Origin: QHCA01 sp003244095
Lineage (GTDB): Bacteria > Actinomycetota > Actinomycetes > Mycobacteriales > QHCA01
DNA length: 64,000 nucleotides
Assembly (NCBI GenBank): GCA_038329965.1
Contig: JBBQNN010000012.1
Coordinates: 6,148-70,147, forward strand
Reading direction: 5' to 3'
Shown one piece after another: positions 48,941 through 56,627 of this stretch. Both the position numbers and the translations under genes were made by a program. Positions within the stretch are counted from its first letter, which is position 1, and the number at the start of each line of letters is the position of its first letter. Under the pieces are notes generated by a model. It worked only from the letters and a program-made list of their open reading frames with translations. It was not told the DNA's origin and did not search any database.

Positions 48941-49839
48941 TGAACGCCGTGGAAGTCGAGAGCCTTGCCAAGTCCTACGGCCCGGTCCAGGCGGTCCGCG
49001 GCGTGAGTTTCGCCGTCCGGCAGGGCGAGGTATTTGCCCTGCTAGGGCCCAACGGCGCCGGCAAGACCACAACGCTGAGCGTGCTGGAGGGCTACACGGC
49101 GCCCGATTCGGGCAGGGTGGTGGTGCTGGGCGCCGACCCGGCATCCGGCGGCCGGGCGCTGCGCCAGCGCGTGGGCATCGTGCTGCAGGACATCGCCGTC
49201 CAGCCCTACCTCACGGTGCGTGAGGCGCTCCTCCGTACGGCCGCCTACTACCCCGAGCCGCGCGACGTCGACGAGGTGATCTCGCTGGTCGGGCTCGATA
49301 CCGCGGCCGCCACCCGGGTGCGTCGGCTGTCGGGCGGGCAGCAACGCAGGCTCGACCTGGCCCTGGCCGTCGTCGGGCGGCCCGACCTGCTCTTCCTGGA
49401 CGAGCCGACGACCGGCTTCGACCCGTCGGCCCGGCGCGAGGCGTGGGCGCTGGTCCGGGACCTGCGCGACCTGGGTACGACGATCCTGCTCACCACGCAC
49501 TACATGGACGAGGCGCAGGCGCTGGCCGACCGCATAGCGGTCATCGCAGTCGGCCGGCTGGTCGCGGAGGGCACGCCGGAGACGGTCGGTGGGCGCGACA
49601 CCGCCGAGTGTGTGGTGACGTTCGCCCTGGGCGACCACGTCGACCGCTCGGCGCTGCCCGTACCTGCTGGATCGACGTACTCCGGTGGTCAGGTGACGGT
49701 ACGGACGACGGAGCCGGTGCCCTTCCTGCACCGCCTGACAGCCTGGGCGATCGACTCCGATGTCGCCCTCGACGGGCTCACCGTCGCGCAGCCGTCGCTG
49801 GAGGACGTCTACCTCGAGCTGACCCGGGAGGCATCGTGA
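48940..49839 (+). CDS. ABC-2 type transporter ATP-binding protein
   Basis: 299 residues from GTG 48940. ABC motifs: FALLGPNGAGKTTTLSVLEGY (Walker A), IVLQD (Q loop), RRLSGGQQRRLDLALAVVG (signature), LLFLDEPTTGFDPSARREAW (Walker B), LLTTHYMDEAQALADRI (H loop). The C-terminal 90 residues end in PSLEDVYLELTREAS, as in drug/daunorubicin-type exporters. Overlaps the permease start by four bases. Confidence 0.93.
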   Translation: MNAVEVESLAKSYGPVQAVRGVSFAVRQGEVFALLGPNGAGKTTTLSVLEGYTAPDSGRVVVLGADPASGGRALRQRVGIVLQDIAVQPYLTVREALLRTAAYYPEPRDVDEVISLVGLDTAAATRVRRLSGGQQRRLDLALAVVGRPDLLFLDEPTTGFDPSARREAWALVRDLRDLGTTILLTTHYMDEAQALADRIAVIAVGRLVAEGTPETVGGRDTAECVVTFALGDHVDRSALPVPAGSTYSGGQVTVRTTEPVPFLHRLTAWAIDSDVALDGLTVAQPSLEDVYLELTREAS

Positions 49840-50633
49840 CCGCGGCGCCGTCGACCCGCCGCAGGTCACGCGGGGCCGTCTCGCTGCTGCTGCGCGAGGT
49901 GCGCTGGGAGCAGGTGATGTTCTGGCGCAACCCGGCCGCGGCGATCTTCACCGGCGCCTTCCCGGTGATGTTCCTGATCATCTTCGGCACGCTGAACCGC
50001 GGGTCGCGGATCGGGTTCTACGGCGGCATCAAGGCCGACCAGTACTACGTTCCGGCGATCATCTCCTTCTCGGTGATGGGTGCCTGCTACACGGCCCTGG
50101 CCATGCAACTGGTCAACCGGCGCGAGACCGGAATCCTCAAGCGCATGCGGGCCACGCCGCTGCCCGCCTGGGCCGTGATCGGCAGCCAGATACTCAACGC
50201 GCTGGTCGTGGGTGCGCTGGTCGGCCTGCTGGTCGGGATGATCGGTGTCGTGTTCTACGGGCTGCGGGTGTATCCGGCCCGGTTGCCGGTCTTCGTCCTG
50301 GTGCTGCTGCTGGGCGGACTGTCGATGGCGGCTCTCGGCCTGCTGGTCGGCTCGTTGGTGCCCAACCTCGACGCGGCGCCGGGCATCGTGAACTTCATCT
50401 TCTTCCCGTTGGTCTTCCTCTCCGGCACCTTCTACCCGATCAACCCCTCCTCGCTGATCGCCAAGGTGATGCAGTGGCTACCGCTGCGGCCCTTCACCCT
50501 GTCGATGTTCCGCGCCTTCGACCCTCGGGGGGGGCCGCTGGTGAGCGTGCGCGATGTTGTCGTCCTCGTGGCGTGGGGCGTCGGCGCCGCCCTCCTCGCC
50601 GCCCGCCGGTTCCGCTGGGAGCCCCGGCGGTAG
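49836..50633 (+). CDS. ABC-2 type transporter permease
   Basis: 265 residues from GTG 49836 overlapping the ATPase stop. Six hydrophobic segments: IFTGAFPVMFLIIFGTL, ISFSVMGACYTALAMQL, LNALVVGALVGLLVGMIGVVFYG, FVLVLLLGGLSMAALGLLVGSLV, IFFPLVFLSGTFYPI, and VVVLVAWGVGAALLAAR. RRETGILKRMRATPLP is the conserved cytoplasmic loop of ABC-2 permeases. Substrate unknown; drug, lipid or glycan export are possible. Confidence 0.9.
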   Translation: MTAAPSTRRRSRGAVSLLLREVRWEQVMFWRNPAAAIFTGAFPVMFLIIFGTLNRGSRIGFYGGIKADQYYVPAIISFSVMGACYTALAMQLVNRRETGILKRMRATPLPAWAVIGSQILNALVVGALVGLLVGMIGVVFYGLRVYPARLPVFVLVLLLGGLSMAALGLLVGSLVPNLDAAPGIVNFIFFPLVFLSGTFYPINPSSLIAKVMQWLPLRPFTLSMFRAFDPRGGPLVSVRDVVVLVAWGVGAALLAARRFRWEPRR

Positions 50634-50672
50634 GGGCTGGCAGGGTTCCCCTCCTGGTGAATTCGCCTCTCG

Positions 50673-51251
50673 CTACGAGTCGTGGTCGTTGCCAGGGGCG
50701 AGCGGACCCCCACGGTCCTCAAGTGTCACCAGCGCCGACTGCCAAGGAAATCGACCCAGATGCTGGCCGCCTTCGCCCGGCTCGTGCAGCGGGTAGACAT
50801 CCGGGCCATAGAGCACGGTGACTCCCCAGGACCGCAATTCGCCGATACTGCGCTCGAAGGCCGGATGAGCGGCCTGGGCACGATTGGTGAACGGCAGCGC
50901 CACCATCGGCAGTCGCCTGCCGATGCCCTCCGTGATCAGCCCCAACGCCAAGGTGTCGCTGATCCCGGCCGCCCACTTGTTGATCGTGTTGCAGGTAGCC
51001 GGCGCGACGATGATCGCGTCCGGCCCGGGCAGCAGGTCCGCCTCGTCCGGGTGCTTGTATTCGCTGCGTACCGAGTGGTGGCTCAACGCTTCCAGAGCCG
51101 GTATGTCGATGAACTTGGTGGCCTGTGGGGTGGCTATCAGGCACACGTCCCAGCCGGCGTCCTGGGCGGGACCGATGAGCCTCGCGACGTCCCGTGCCGG
51201 GGGAGCCGCACAAACGACGACGTACAGCACCTGGCCGATCGGCTGCATCAC
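50673..51251 (-). CDS. Flavoprotein (HFCD/phosphopantothenoylcysteine decarboxylase-like)
   Basis: 192 residues from GTG 51251 (or ATG 51248), overlapping the regulator's stop. QVLYVVVCAAPPARDVARLI, WDVCLIATPQATKFID, and DAIIVAPATCNTINKWAAGISDTLALGLITE match the HFCD family; PATCNTINKWAAGI is the FMN-contacting loop. PMVALPFTNRAQAAHPAF follows. In actinomycetes such flavoproteins are often encoded next to an XRE regulator, as here. Redox or decarboxylase activity; substrate unknown. Confidence 0.85.
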   Translation of the reverse strand: MMQPIGQVLYVVVCAAPPARDVARLIGPAQDAGWDVCLIATPQATKFIDIPALEALSHHSVRSEYKHPDEADLLPGPDAIIVAPATCNTINKWAAGISDTLALGLITEGIGRRLPMVALPFTNRAQAAHPAFERSIGELRSWGVTVLYGPDVYPLHEPGEGGQHLGRFPWQSALVTLEDRGGPLAPGNDHDS

Positions 51252-52489
51252 GCGGGCAGGCCGACATGCTCGACGAGTCTCTGCAGTGCCAGCGACGGCG
51301 CACGACGCGATTGCCGCCGCAGATCATGCACGAGGTCGCGGGCAATCGGGCGGCAGCGCACCTCCCTTGGCGCCAGCTCATCAGCCTCCGCCAGCGCACT
51401 GACTGCTTCGCCGGTCCTCGCGCCGAGTCCGTAGGCGCGGGCGATGTCGATGAGGTGATTGGCTCGGCGTTCTTTGGGCAGCAGCGCCAGGTGGCGCTGG
51501 TCCATGTGCTCGGCGACGCCAATGGCTGCCGGCCAGTCCCGCAGTGCAACGTAGGCCGAGACGCGGTGAATGCCGACGTTCGTCGGGCCGAACGCGGTCC
51601 AGTGCTCGTTGCGGTCATGACCGAGCCGGCTCGCCACCGCTCCCGCTTCGTCGAGAAAAGCGTTCACGCGTTGAGCGTCTCGCTGCAGGCCGGCGGCAAT
51701 CGCACCCTGCAGCAGGAGCGTTCCGTACACCGAGGCGGCCCCGGGCTCATCGACATCGAGCCGCGGTTGCAGGCGGTGGGCGCCCGCGGTGGCCGCAGCG
51801 ACCGCTGCCGCCGCGCCGTCGGTGGCCCGAAGGGCGTTGACGAGCCGGAAGGTAGCACCTCCGATGAGCACGGCGTTCTCCGTGCGTTCGGCCACCGTCA
51901 CGCCACGCTCGGCAGCCAGCCATTCCAAACTGTGGAAGCCCAGCTTGCGCACGGTCGAGGTCGTGAGTTGGTAGACTTGGGTCAGCAGCTCATCGGCCAC
52001 CTGTCGGTCATCACCGACCGCCTCGGCGCTGGCGCTCTGCGCCCCATTCAGGAGTTGGCCAAGCAAAGGGCCGAGAGTCGAGTAGTGCGACGCCTGGAAG
52101 GCCAGCCACGCGTAGCCGACCTGCCGGGCCACCCGTGACAGGTCCGGCGGCTGGTGCGAGTGCCCAGGCGAGAAGACATCGGTGATGTTTTCGTACCGCT
52201 GCAGAGCCTCCTTGATGGCCCGCACCTCGACAGCATCCACACATTCGGCGGACCGCTCCGCCTGCCTGCCGTCGATCAGGCTGTAAACACTGATCTCCAG
52301 GACCTCGGCGATCTGCCCCAGCACGCTAAGCCTGTCCAGCTGGCGGTCGCCGCGGCGGATCATGTCGACCCAGCTCACCGAGCGGCCCATCCGATCAGCG
52401 AAGAGTTGCCGCGTAAGGCCACGCCGGGTGCGCCAGTACTCGACCCGCCGAGCAATCTCGGTACGCGACGCTGTCTCGCCGGTTGCCAT
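51248..52489 (-). CDS. XRE regulator with a helical-repeat (TPR-like) sensor domain
   Basis: 413 residues from ATG 52489, with GGAAGGG at 5-base spacing; the frame is open to 52540. The N-terminal HTH runs IARRVEYWRTRRGLTRQLFADRMGRSVSWVDMIRRGDRQLDRL. The remaining 320 residues are helical repeats rich in Ala, typical of actinobacterial XRE-TPR regulators (LGPLLGQLL, VYGTLLLQGAIAAGLQRDAQ, HRVSAYVALRDWPAAI, AYGLGARTGEAVSALAEADEL). It probably regulates its own operon with the flavoprotein. An ordered 9-bp repeat lies about 110 bases upstream. Confidence 0.88.
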   Translation of the reverse strand: MATGETASRTEIARRVEYWRTRRGLTRQLFADRMGRSVSWVDMIRRGDRQLDRLSVLGQIAEVLEISVYSLIDGRQAERSAECVDAVEVRAIKEALQRYENITDVFSPGHSHQPPDLSRVARQVGYAWLAFQASHYSTLGPLLGQLLNGAQSASAEAVGDDRQVADELLTQVYQLTTSTVRKLGFHSLEWLAAERGVTVAERTENAVLIGGATFRLVNALRATDGAAAAVAAATAGAHRLQPRLDVDEPGAASVYGTLLLQGAIAAGLQRDAQRVNAFLDEAGAVASRLGHDRNEHWTAFGPTNVGIHRVSAYVALRDWPAAIGVAEHMDQRHLALLPKERRANHLIDIARAYGLGARTGEAVSALAEADELAPREVRCRPIARDLVHDLRRQSRRAPSLALQRLVEHVGLPA

Positions 52490-52782
52490 TTGGCCCTTCC
52501 TGCTTCGGGATAAGACCGGATGGCCACAAGTCTCGCGCACTGGAGGGTTGAGCGGCCAGCACCGCCCGACTTCGCCGAGGGACCGCGCACATTTTGTACG
52601 GCTTGTACGACCGCGCTGGACCTAGCGTTCGGCGCACACCACCCGGGTGGTGCCCATCCGCGACGAGAGGGCGGCCCAGCTTGAATCGCCAGGCGCATGT
52701 TGCGTGGATCGTGCGAAATGCTGTGGCCTCGGCCCCTGGGGATGGCTCGCGTGGCGCGACCGGGAGCCTCTCGCCTGCGTTC
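52490..52782. other. Divergent spacer without a supported gene
   Basis: This 293-base stretch lies between the XRE regulator and a small plus-strand ORF. It contains the TTGTAC repeat pair at 52594-52611 and a TAGCGT -10-like box near 52622-52627. Long open frames cross it on both strands, but their translations are Arg/Pro-rich and show no start signal or recognisable motif. Confidence 0.4.
52594..52611. repeat. Tandem 9-bp repeat TTGTACGGC-TTGTACGAC
   Basis: Two contiguous copies differ at one base. Position in the divergent region upstream of the XRE regulator suggests an operator with one-turn spacing. Whether the XRE protein binds it is untested. Confidence 0.45.
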
Positions 52783-53088
52783 ATGTTCCTTCGTGCCTAC
52801 GAGGAGCAGGCCGCACTGCACTGGCAGGACTGGCTACGGCTGGTAGCGATGCTGGAGTCCGTCGAGGAGATGAGCAAGGTCGCCGAAGCCGACATGCCGC
52901 ATCTCGTCGCGCTCGTGGTCAACGGCCATCCCCTCATCGATCCGAGGGTGCTGCGAGCGCGTGCGCTCAGCCTTCAGCTCCTCGATGCCGGGGCAACGAA
53001 AGCAAGGAACACGTTGGAGGGCCCACTCCAGATCTCAGCGGCCCTAAGGGCCATCGCCGATATGGTGGGTTGCGGCCGTCGATTGTGA
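52783..53088 (+). CDS. Small unknown helical protein
   Basis: 101 residues from ATG 52783; upstream in-frame starts (to 52594) add an Arg/Pro-rich stretch unlike protein. No good Shine-Dalgarno is adjacent (GGGAG lies 17 bases away), so the start is uncertain. Predicted mostly alpha-helical: FLRAYEEQAALHWQDWLRLVAML, EADMPHLVALVVNGHPLIDP, VLRARALSLQLLDAG. No family recognised. Confidence 0.45.
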   Translation: MFLRAYEEQAALHWQDWLRLVAMLESVEEMSKVAEADMPHLVALVVNGHPLIDPRVLRARALSLQLLDAGATKARNTLEGPLQISAALRAIADMVGCGRRL

Positions 53089-53090
53089 CC

Positions 53091-53396
53091 TCAGGCACCG
53101 TCCCGAGTCGCACTGCTCGGCGCCTGACCGCTCGGAGTCACAGCCCTGACGCGGTCGTTTGCCAGGACCGATGCCGGCGGCAGTGACGTGATGAGGAGTT
53201 CCCTTGCCGCGCCTCGGCCCGTCCGAGACGAGGCCGTGTACTTGATCGACACCACGCGCTTGGCGATCCCCCAGGACTTGACGCCCTGCATTTCGCGAGC
53301 TGCAGTCGAGGGGTGCATCGCGTTCGCCGCGTAGAGCGCCTGATCGCTCAGCAGGGGCTGGTCGTGGTCGTGGTCGAGAATCCAGCGGTATGGCAT
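53091..53396 (-). CDS. Doubtful small ORF
   Basis: 101 codons from ATG 53396 with a weak upstream purine run. The translation contains YRWILDHDHDQPLLSDQALYAANAMHP and VKSWGIAKRVVSIKYTASS, which read more like protein than the opposite-strand frames, but there is no homologue I recognise and no operon context. It occupies most of the 424-base gap before the next gene; otherwise that gap shows only a TACGAT -10-like box near 53467. Confidence 0.28.
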   Translation of the reverse strand: MPYRWILDHDHDQPLLSDQALYAANAMHPSTAAREMQGVKSWGIAKRVVSIKYTASSRTGRGAARELLITSLPPASVLANDRVRAVTPSGQAPSSATRDGA

Positions 53397-53512
53397 GTCT
53401 CGGCGGAGGTTCTGGTCACAACGGGCGAATTCATGGCGGCGACAGCGACCGGCCAGAGCACGCTCTACGATCCTCGCTGGCACGTCCTACATGATCAGGG
53501 GAGCCGGTCACC

Positions 53513-53836
53513 GTGGCACAGCACGAGCAGCGCATCGAGATCGCGGGCTCCCCCCAGGAGGTCACCCAGCGGCTGTTCCATGCCCTGGGCTCGCTGCCGG
53601 GCGCCAGCCCACCGCTCGTGCAGGGCCCGTCGATAAGCACCAACCTCGGGACGTCGATGATGTCCTGGGGAGAGCGGGTGACGGCGCATGTCCAGCCCGG
53701 TCCGCAGGGTTGCCTCGTCACCGTCCGCAGCGTGTCGGCCTTCGCCCTGGTCGACTGGGGACGGAACAAGAAGAACGTCAATGCGGTGCTGTCCCGGCTC
53801 GCGCCACCATCGCAGCAACCCCGCCAGCCGTACTAG
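53513..53836 (+). CDS. Small conserved-looking hypothetical protein
   Basis: 107 residues from GTG 53513 with GGGGAG at 9-base spacing. It begins QHEQRIEIAGSPQEVTQRLFHALGSL and continues MSWGERVTAHVQPGPQGCLVTVRSVSAFALVDWGRNKKNVNAVLSRL. The alternating strand/helix pattern resembles small ligand-binding alpha/beta folds described in actinobacterial hypothetical proteins, but no named family is certain. Its TAG stop overlaps the tatD stop on the opposite strand. Confidence 0.65.
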   Translation: MAQHEQRIEIAGSPQEVTQRLFHALGSLPGASPPLVQGPSISTNLGTSMMSWGERVTAHVQPGPQGCLVTVRSVSAFALVDWGRNKKNVNAVLSRLAPPSQQPRQPY

Positions 53837-54675
53837 CCCGAAGACCCGAAGACCCGGTCGCCGGTGGCGGTGAGCGCGCGGCAGAGATCGTCCGTACCGA
53901 TCCCCTTGAGGTCGGCGAGGAAGCGCACCGTCAACGGGACGAGGTAGGGAGCGTTCGGCTGGCCGCGATGCGGCATGGGAGTCAGGAACGGCGCATCGGT
54001 CTCGACCAGCATCAGGTCCAGCGGCGCGACCAGCGCCGCGTCGCGGAGCGGCTCCGCGTTCTTGAAGGTGACGTTGCCCGCGAAGCTCATCACGTAGCCG
54101 CGCTCGGCGCACTGCCGGGCCATCGCCGCGTCACCGGAGAAGCAGTGGAACACCACGTGTTCGGGCGGACCCTCCTCGGCCAGGATCCGCAGTACGTCGT
54201 CGTGCGCGTCGCGATCGTGGATCATCAGGGCGGTGCCGGTGCGCTTGGCGATATCGATATGGGCGCGGAAGGATTGTTGCTGCGCGGGGCGGTCGTCGGA
54301 GCCGGTGCGGTAGTAGTCCAGGCCGGTCTCACCGGTCGCACGCACCTGGGGCAGCCCGGCCAGCCGCTCGATCTCGGCCAGGGCAGCCGCGTCGGCGTGT
54401 TTCGGCGCCTCGTTGGGATGGATCGCGACGCCGGCCTGCAGTCCGCTATGGACGGCCGCGACGTCAGCGCACCACTGTGACGAGGCGACGTCGATGCCGA
54501 TCGTGAGCACCCGGGTGATCCCCACCGCGCCGGCCGCCGCGAGCGCATCGTCGACCGGCACGTCCACCAGGTCGAGGTGGGCATGGGAGTCCAGCGCCGG
54601 CACGGCCAGCGGCTCGGGGGCCGGCGGCGCCGTCTCGTCCCGCGGCCCACCGTCGAACCGCTGCCGCTTGCTCAC
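53833..54675 (-). CDS. tatD: TatD family deoxyribonuclease
   Basis: 280 residues from GTG 54675. Metal-dependent hydrolase motifs: ALDSHAHLDLVDV (HxH), GVAIHPNE, ATGETGLDYYR (Glu ligand), LMIHDRDAHDD, VVFHCFSGD and LVETDAPFLTP (Asp). PHRGQPNAPYLVPLTVRFLA closes the domain. It is a 3'-5' DNA exonuclease class enzyme. It follows metG, as in Mycobacterium, but with a 106-base spacer that holds an inverted repeat. The N-terminal 20 residues are variable. Confidence 0.94.
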   Translation of the reverse strand: MSKRQRFDGGPRDETAPPAPEPLAVPALDSHAHLDLVDVPVDDALAAAGAVGITRVLTIGIDVASSQWCADVAAVHSGLQAGVAIHPNEAPKHADAAALAEIERLAGLPQVRATGETGLDYYRTGSDDRPAQQQSFRAHIDIAKRTGTALMIHDRDAHDDVLRILAEEGPPEHVVFHCFSGDAAMARQCAERGYVMSFAGNVTFKNAEPLRDAALVAPLDLMLVETDAPFLTPMPHRGQPNAPYLVPLTVRFLADLKGIGTDDLCRALTATGDRVFGSSG

Positions 54676-54694
54676 GAACGCCCCCCGTTCCCGG

Positions 54695-54762
54695 TGATCA
54701 TGATGTTGCCCCCGCGTCGCGGCCCGATTCGCACGAAATGTACGGGGTAAACGTCATGATCA
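54695..54762. repeat. Imperfect long inverted repeat in the metG-tatD spacer
   Basis: TGATCATGATGTTGCCCCC (54695-54713) is nearly complementary to GGGGTAAACGTCATGATCA (54744-54762), differing by one mismatch and a short bulge. Each arm contains the 9-bp palindrome-like core TGATCATGA/TCATGATCA. It could be a hairpin between metG and tatD or a copy of an interspersed repeat; copy number cannot be judged here. Confidence 0.45.
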
Positions 54763-54781
54763 ACACGAAGAGAGGGCGAGC

Positions 54782-56584
54782 TCACTCGGCGGCCTCGAGG
54801 CGGGCCAACTCCTCGTCGACCATGGCCGGGTCGAGCTTGGCGAAGATCGGCGTCGGCGGCGCCAGGGGCGTCCCCGCCTTGATCGGCACCGACTCCCAGC
54901 GGGCGCCTGTGTCGTAGTCACCGGTCAGCACCGTGTAGCTCGGCGACCCGACCGCGGTCTCCTCGGAGATCTCCCGCAGCTCGGGCAGCGCCGCCCAGGT
55001 GCCCGTGCCGCCGATGGCCTCGTGCACCTTTTGCGCCGAGTGCGGGAGGAACGGCGTGAGCAGCGCCTTGCAGTCGTCCACCGCCTGCAGGGCGGTGTGC
55101 AGCACGGTGTTCATCCGGGCGGAGTCGTCGTTCTTCAGCTTCCACGGAGCCTGGTCGGAGAGGTACTTGTTCGCCTCGGCCACCGTCTTCATCGCCTCGC
55201 TGATCGCCGCCTTCTGCCGCGACCGGCCGAGCAGCTCCCCCACCGTGCCGAAAGCCGCCTGAGTGGTGGCCAGCAGGGCACGATCGGCATCAGTGAGCTC
55301 CCCCGGCGCAGGGATCGAGCCGACGTTCTTGGCCGCCATGGAGACCGTACGGTTGACCAGATTGCCCCAGCCCGCGACCAGCTCGTCGTTGTTGCGGCGC
55401 AGGAACTCCGCCCACGTGAAGTTGACGTCGGAGGTCTCCGGCCCGGCCGCGGCGAGGTAGTAGCGCAGGGCGTCGGGGTCGTACCGGGACAGGAAGTCCC
55501 TGACCAGGATGCCGACACCACGGGAGGCCGACATCTGCTTGGCCTCGACCGTGAGGTACTCACTCGACACGACCTCCGTCGGCAGCCGCAGCGCACCGAA
55601 CGGGCCGGGCCGGCCGCCGCGATCGCCCTGGCCGGAGTAGCCCATCAGCAAGGCCGGCCAGATCTCGGCGTGGAAGACGATGTTGTCCTTGCCCATGAAG
55701 TAGTACGACTCCGCGGAGTCGCCCTGCCACCAGGCTCGCCAGGCATCGGGGTCGCCGCTGCGGGCCGCCCACTCGATCGAGGCCGACAGGTAGCCGATGA
55801 CCGCGTCGAACCACACGTACAACCGCTTGTCGGGCCGGTCCCGCCACCCGTCGAGGGGGACCGGCACGCCCCAGTCGAGGTCGCGGGTGATGGCCCGGGG
55901 CTTGAGGTCGTCGAGCAGGTTCATCGAGAACTTCAGGACGTTGGGCCGCCAGTTCCGCCGGGTCTGCAGCCACGAGCCCAGCGACTCGGCGAAGGCCGGC
56001 AGGTCGAGGAAGTAGTGCTCGGTCTCCACGAAGACCGGAGTCTCGCCGTTGATCCGCGACCGCGGGTTGATCAGGTCGGTCGGGTCGAGCTGGTTGCCGC
56101 AGTTGTCGCACTGGTCGCCGCGGGCGCTGTCGTACCCGCAGATCGGGCAGGTGCCCTCGATGTAGCGGTCCGGCAGGGTACGCCCGGTCGACGGCGACAT
56201 TGCCCCGAGCGTGGTCTTGGGGAAGACGTAGCCGTTGGCGAGCAGCCCGAGGAAGAGATCCTGTGCGATCGAGTAGTGGTTGCGGGTCGTCGTACGGGTG
56301 AACAGGTCGTACGAGAGACCGAGGGCGTGCAGGTCCTCGGCGATCACCCGGTTGTAGCGGTCGGCCAGCTCCCGCGGGCTGACCCCCTCCTTGTCGGCCG
56401 CCACCAGGATCGGCGTGCCGTGCTCGTCGGTGCCGCTGACCATGAGGACCTTGTTGCCGGCCATCCGCTGATAGCGGCTGAACACGTCCGAGGGGACGCC
56501 GAAGCCGGCGACGTGCCCGATGTGCCGCGGCCCGCTGGCATAGGGCCACGCGACCGCGGTGAGGACGTGACGAGGCTCGCTCAT
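54782..56584 (-). CDS. metG: Methionyl-tRNA synthetase
   Basis: 600 residues from ATG 56584; the longer frame to 56788 is only an open extension. HIGH-type motif in YASGPRHIGHVAG, zinc site CPICGYDSARGDQCDNCG, WFDAVIGYLSASIEW, and the second signature as EAKQMSASRGVGI in place of KMSKS, a form seen in other actinobacterial MetG. The anticodon-binding helical domain follows (FLRRNNDELVAGWGNLVNRTVSM). A TAGGGT -10 lies 7 bases before the start, so the mRNA is probably leaderless. Confidence 0.96.
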   Translation of the reverse strand: MSEPRHVLTAVAWPYASGPRHIGHVAGFGVPSDVFSRYQRMAGNKVLMVSGTDEHGTPILVAADKEGVSPRELADRYNRVIAEDLHALGLSYDLFTRTTTRNHYSIAQDLFLGLLANGYVFPKTTLGAMSPSTGRTLPDRYIEGTCPICGYDSARGDQCDNCGNQLDPTDLINPRSRINGETPVFVETEHYFLDLPAFAESLGSWLQTRRNWRPNVLKFSMNLLDDLKPRAITRDLDWGVPVPLDGWRDRPDKRLYVWFDAVIGYLSASIEWAARSGDPDAWRAWWQGDSAESYYFMGKDNIVFHAEIWPALLMGYSGQGDRGGRPGPFGALRLPTEVVSSEYLTVEAKQMSASRGVGILVRDFLSRYDPDALRYYLAAAGPETSDVNFTWAEFLRRNNDELVAGWGNLVNRTVSMAAKNVGSIPAPGELTDADRALLATTQAAFGTVGELLGRSRQKAAISEAMKTVAEANKYLSDQAPWKLKNDDSARMNTVLHTALQAVDDCKALLTPFLPHSAQKVHEAIGGTGTWAALPELREISEETAVGSPSYTVLTGDYDTGARWESVPIKAGTPLAPPTPIFAKLDPAMVDEELARLEAAE

Positions 56585-56591
56585 GCCGACA

Positions 56592-56597
56592 ACCCTA
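56592..56597 (-). promoter_or_regulatory. Leaderless-type -10 box of metG
   Basis: TAGGGT on the minus strand, 7 bases upstream of the metG ATG, and no Shine-Dalgarno between them. The same layout is seen before the phosphatase gene (TACAGT, complement of 57817-57822, 7 bases before ATG 57809). Confidence 0.5.
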
Positions 56598-56627
56598 GTG
56601 AGCGGCGGCAAGCGTGTTAGCCGCCGC

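Noticed and set aside
52647..53186. 179-codon plus-strand frame overlapping the small helical protein
   Set aside because: No start signal or motif; translation is Arg/Pro/Ser-rich and competes with the better frame from 52783.
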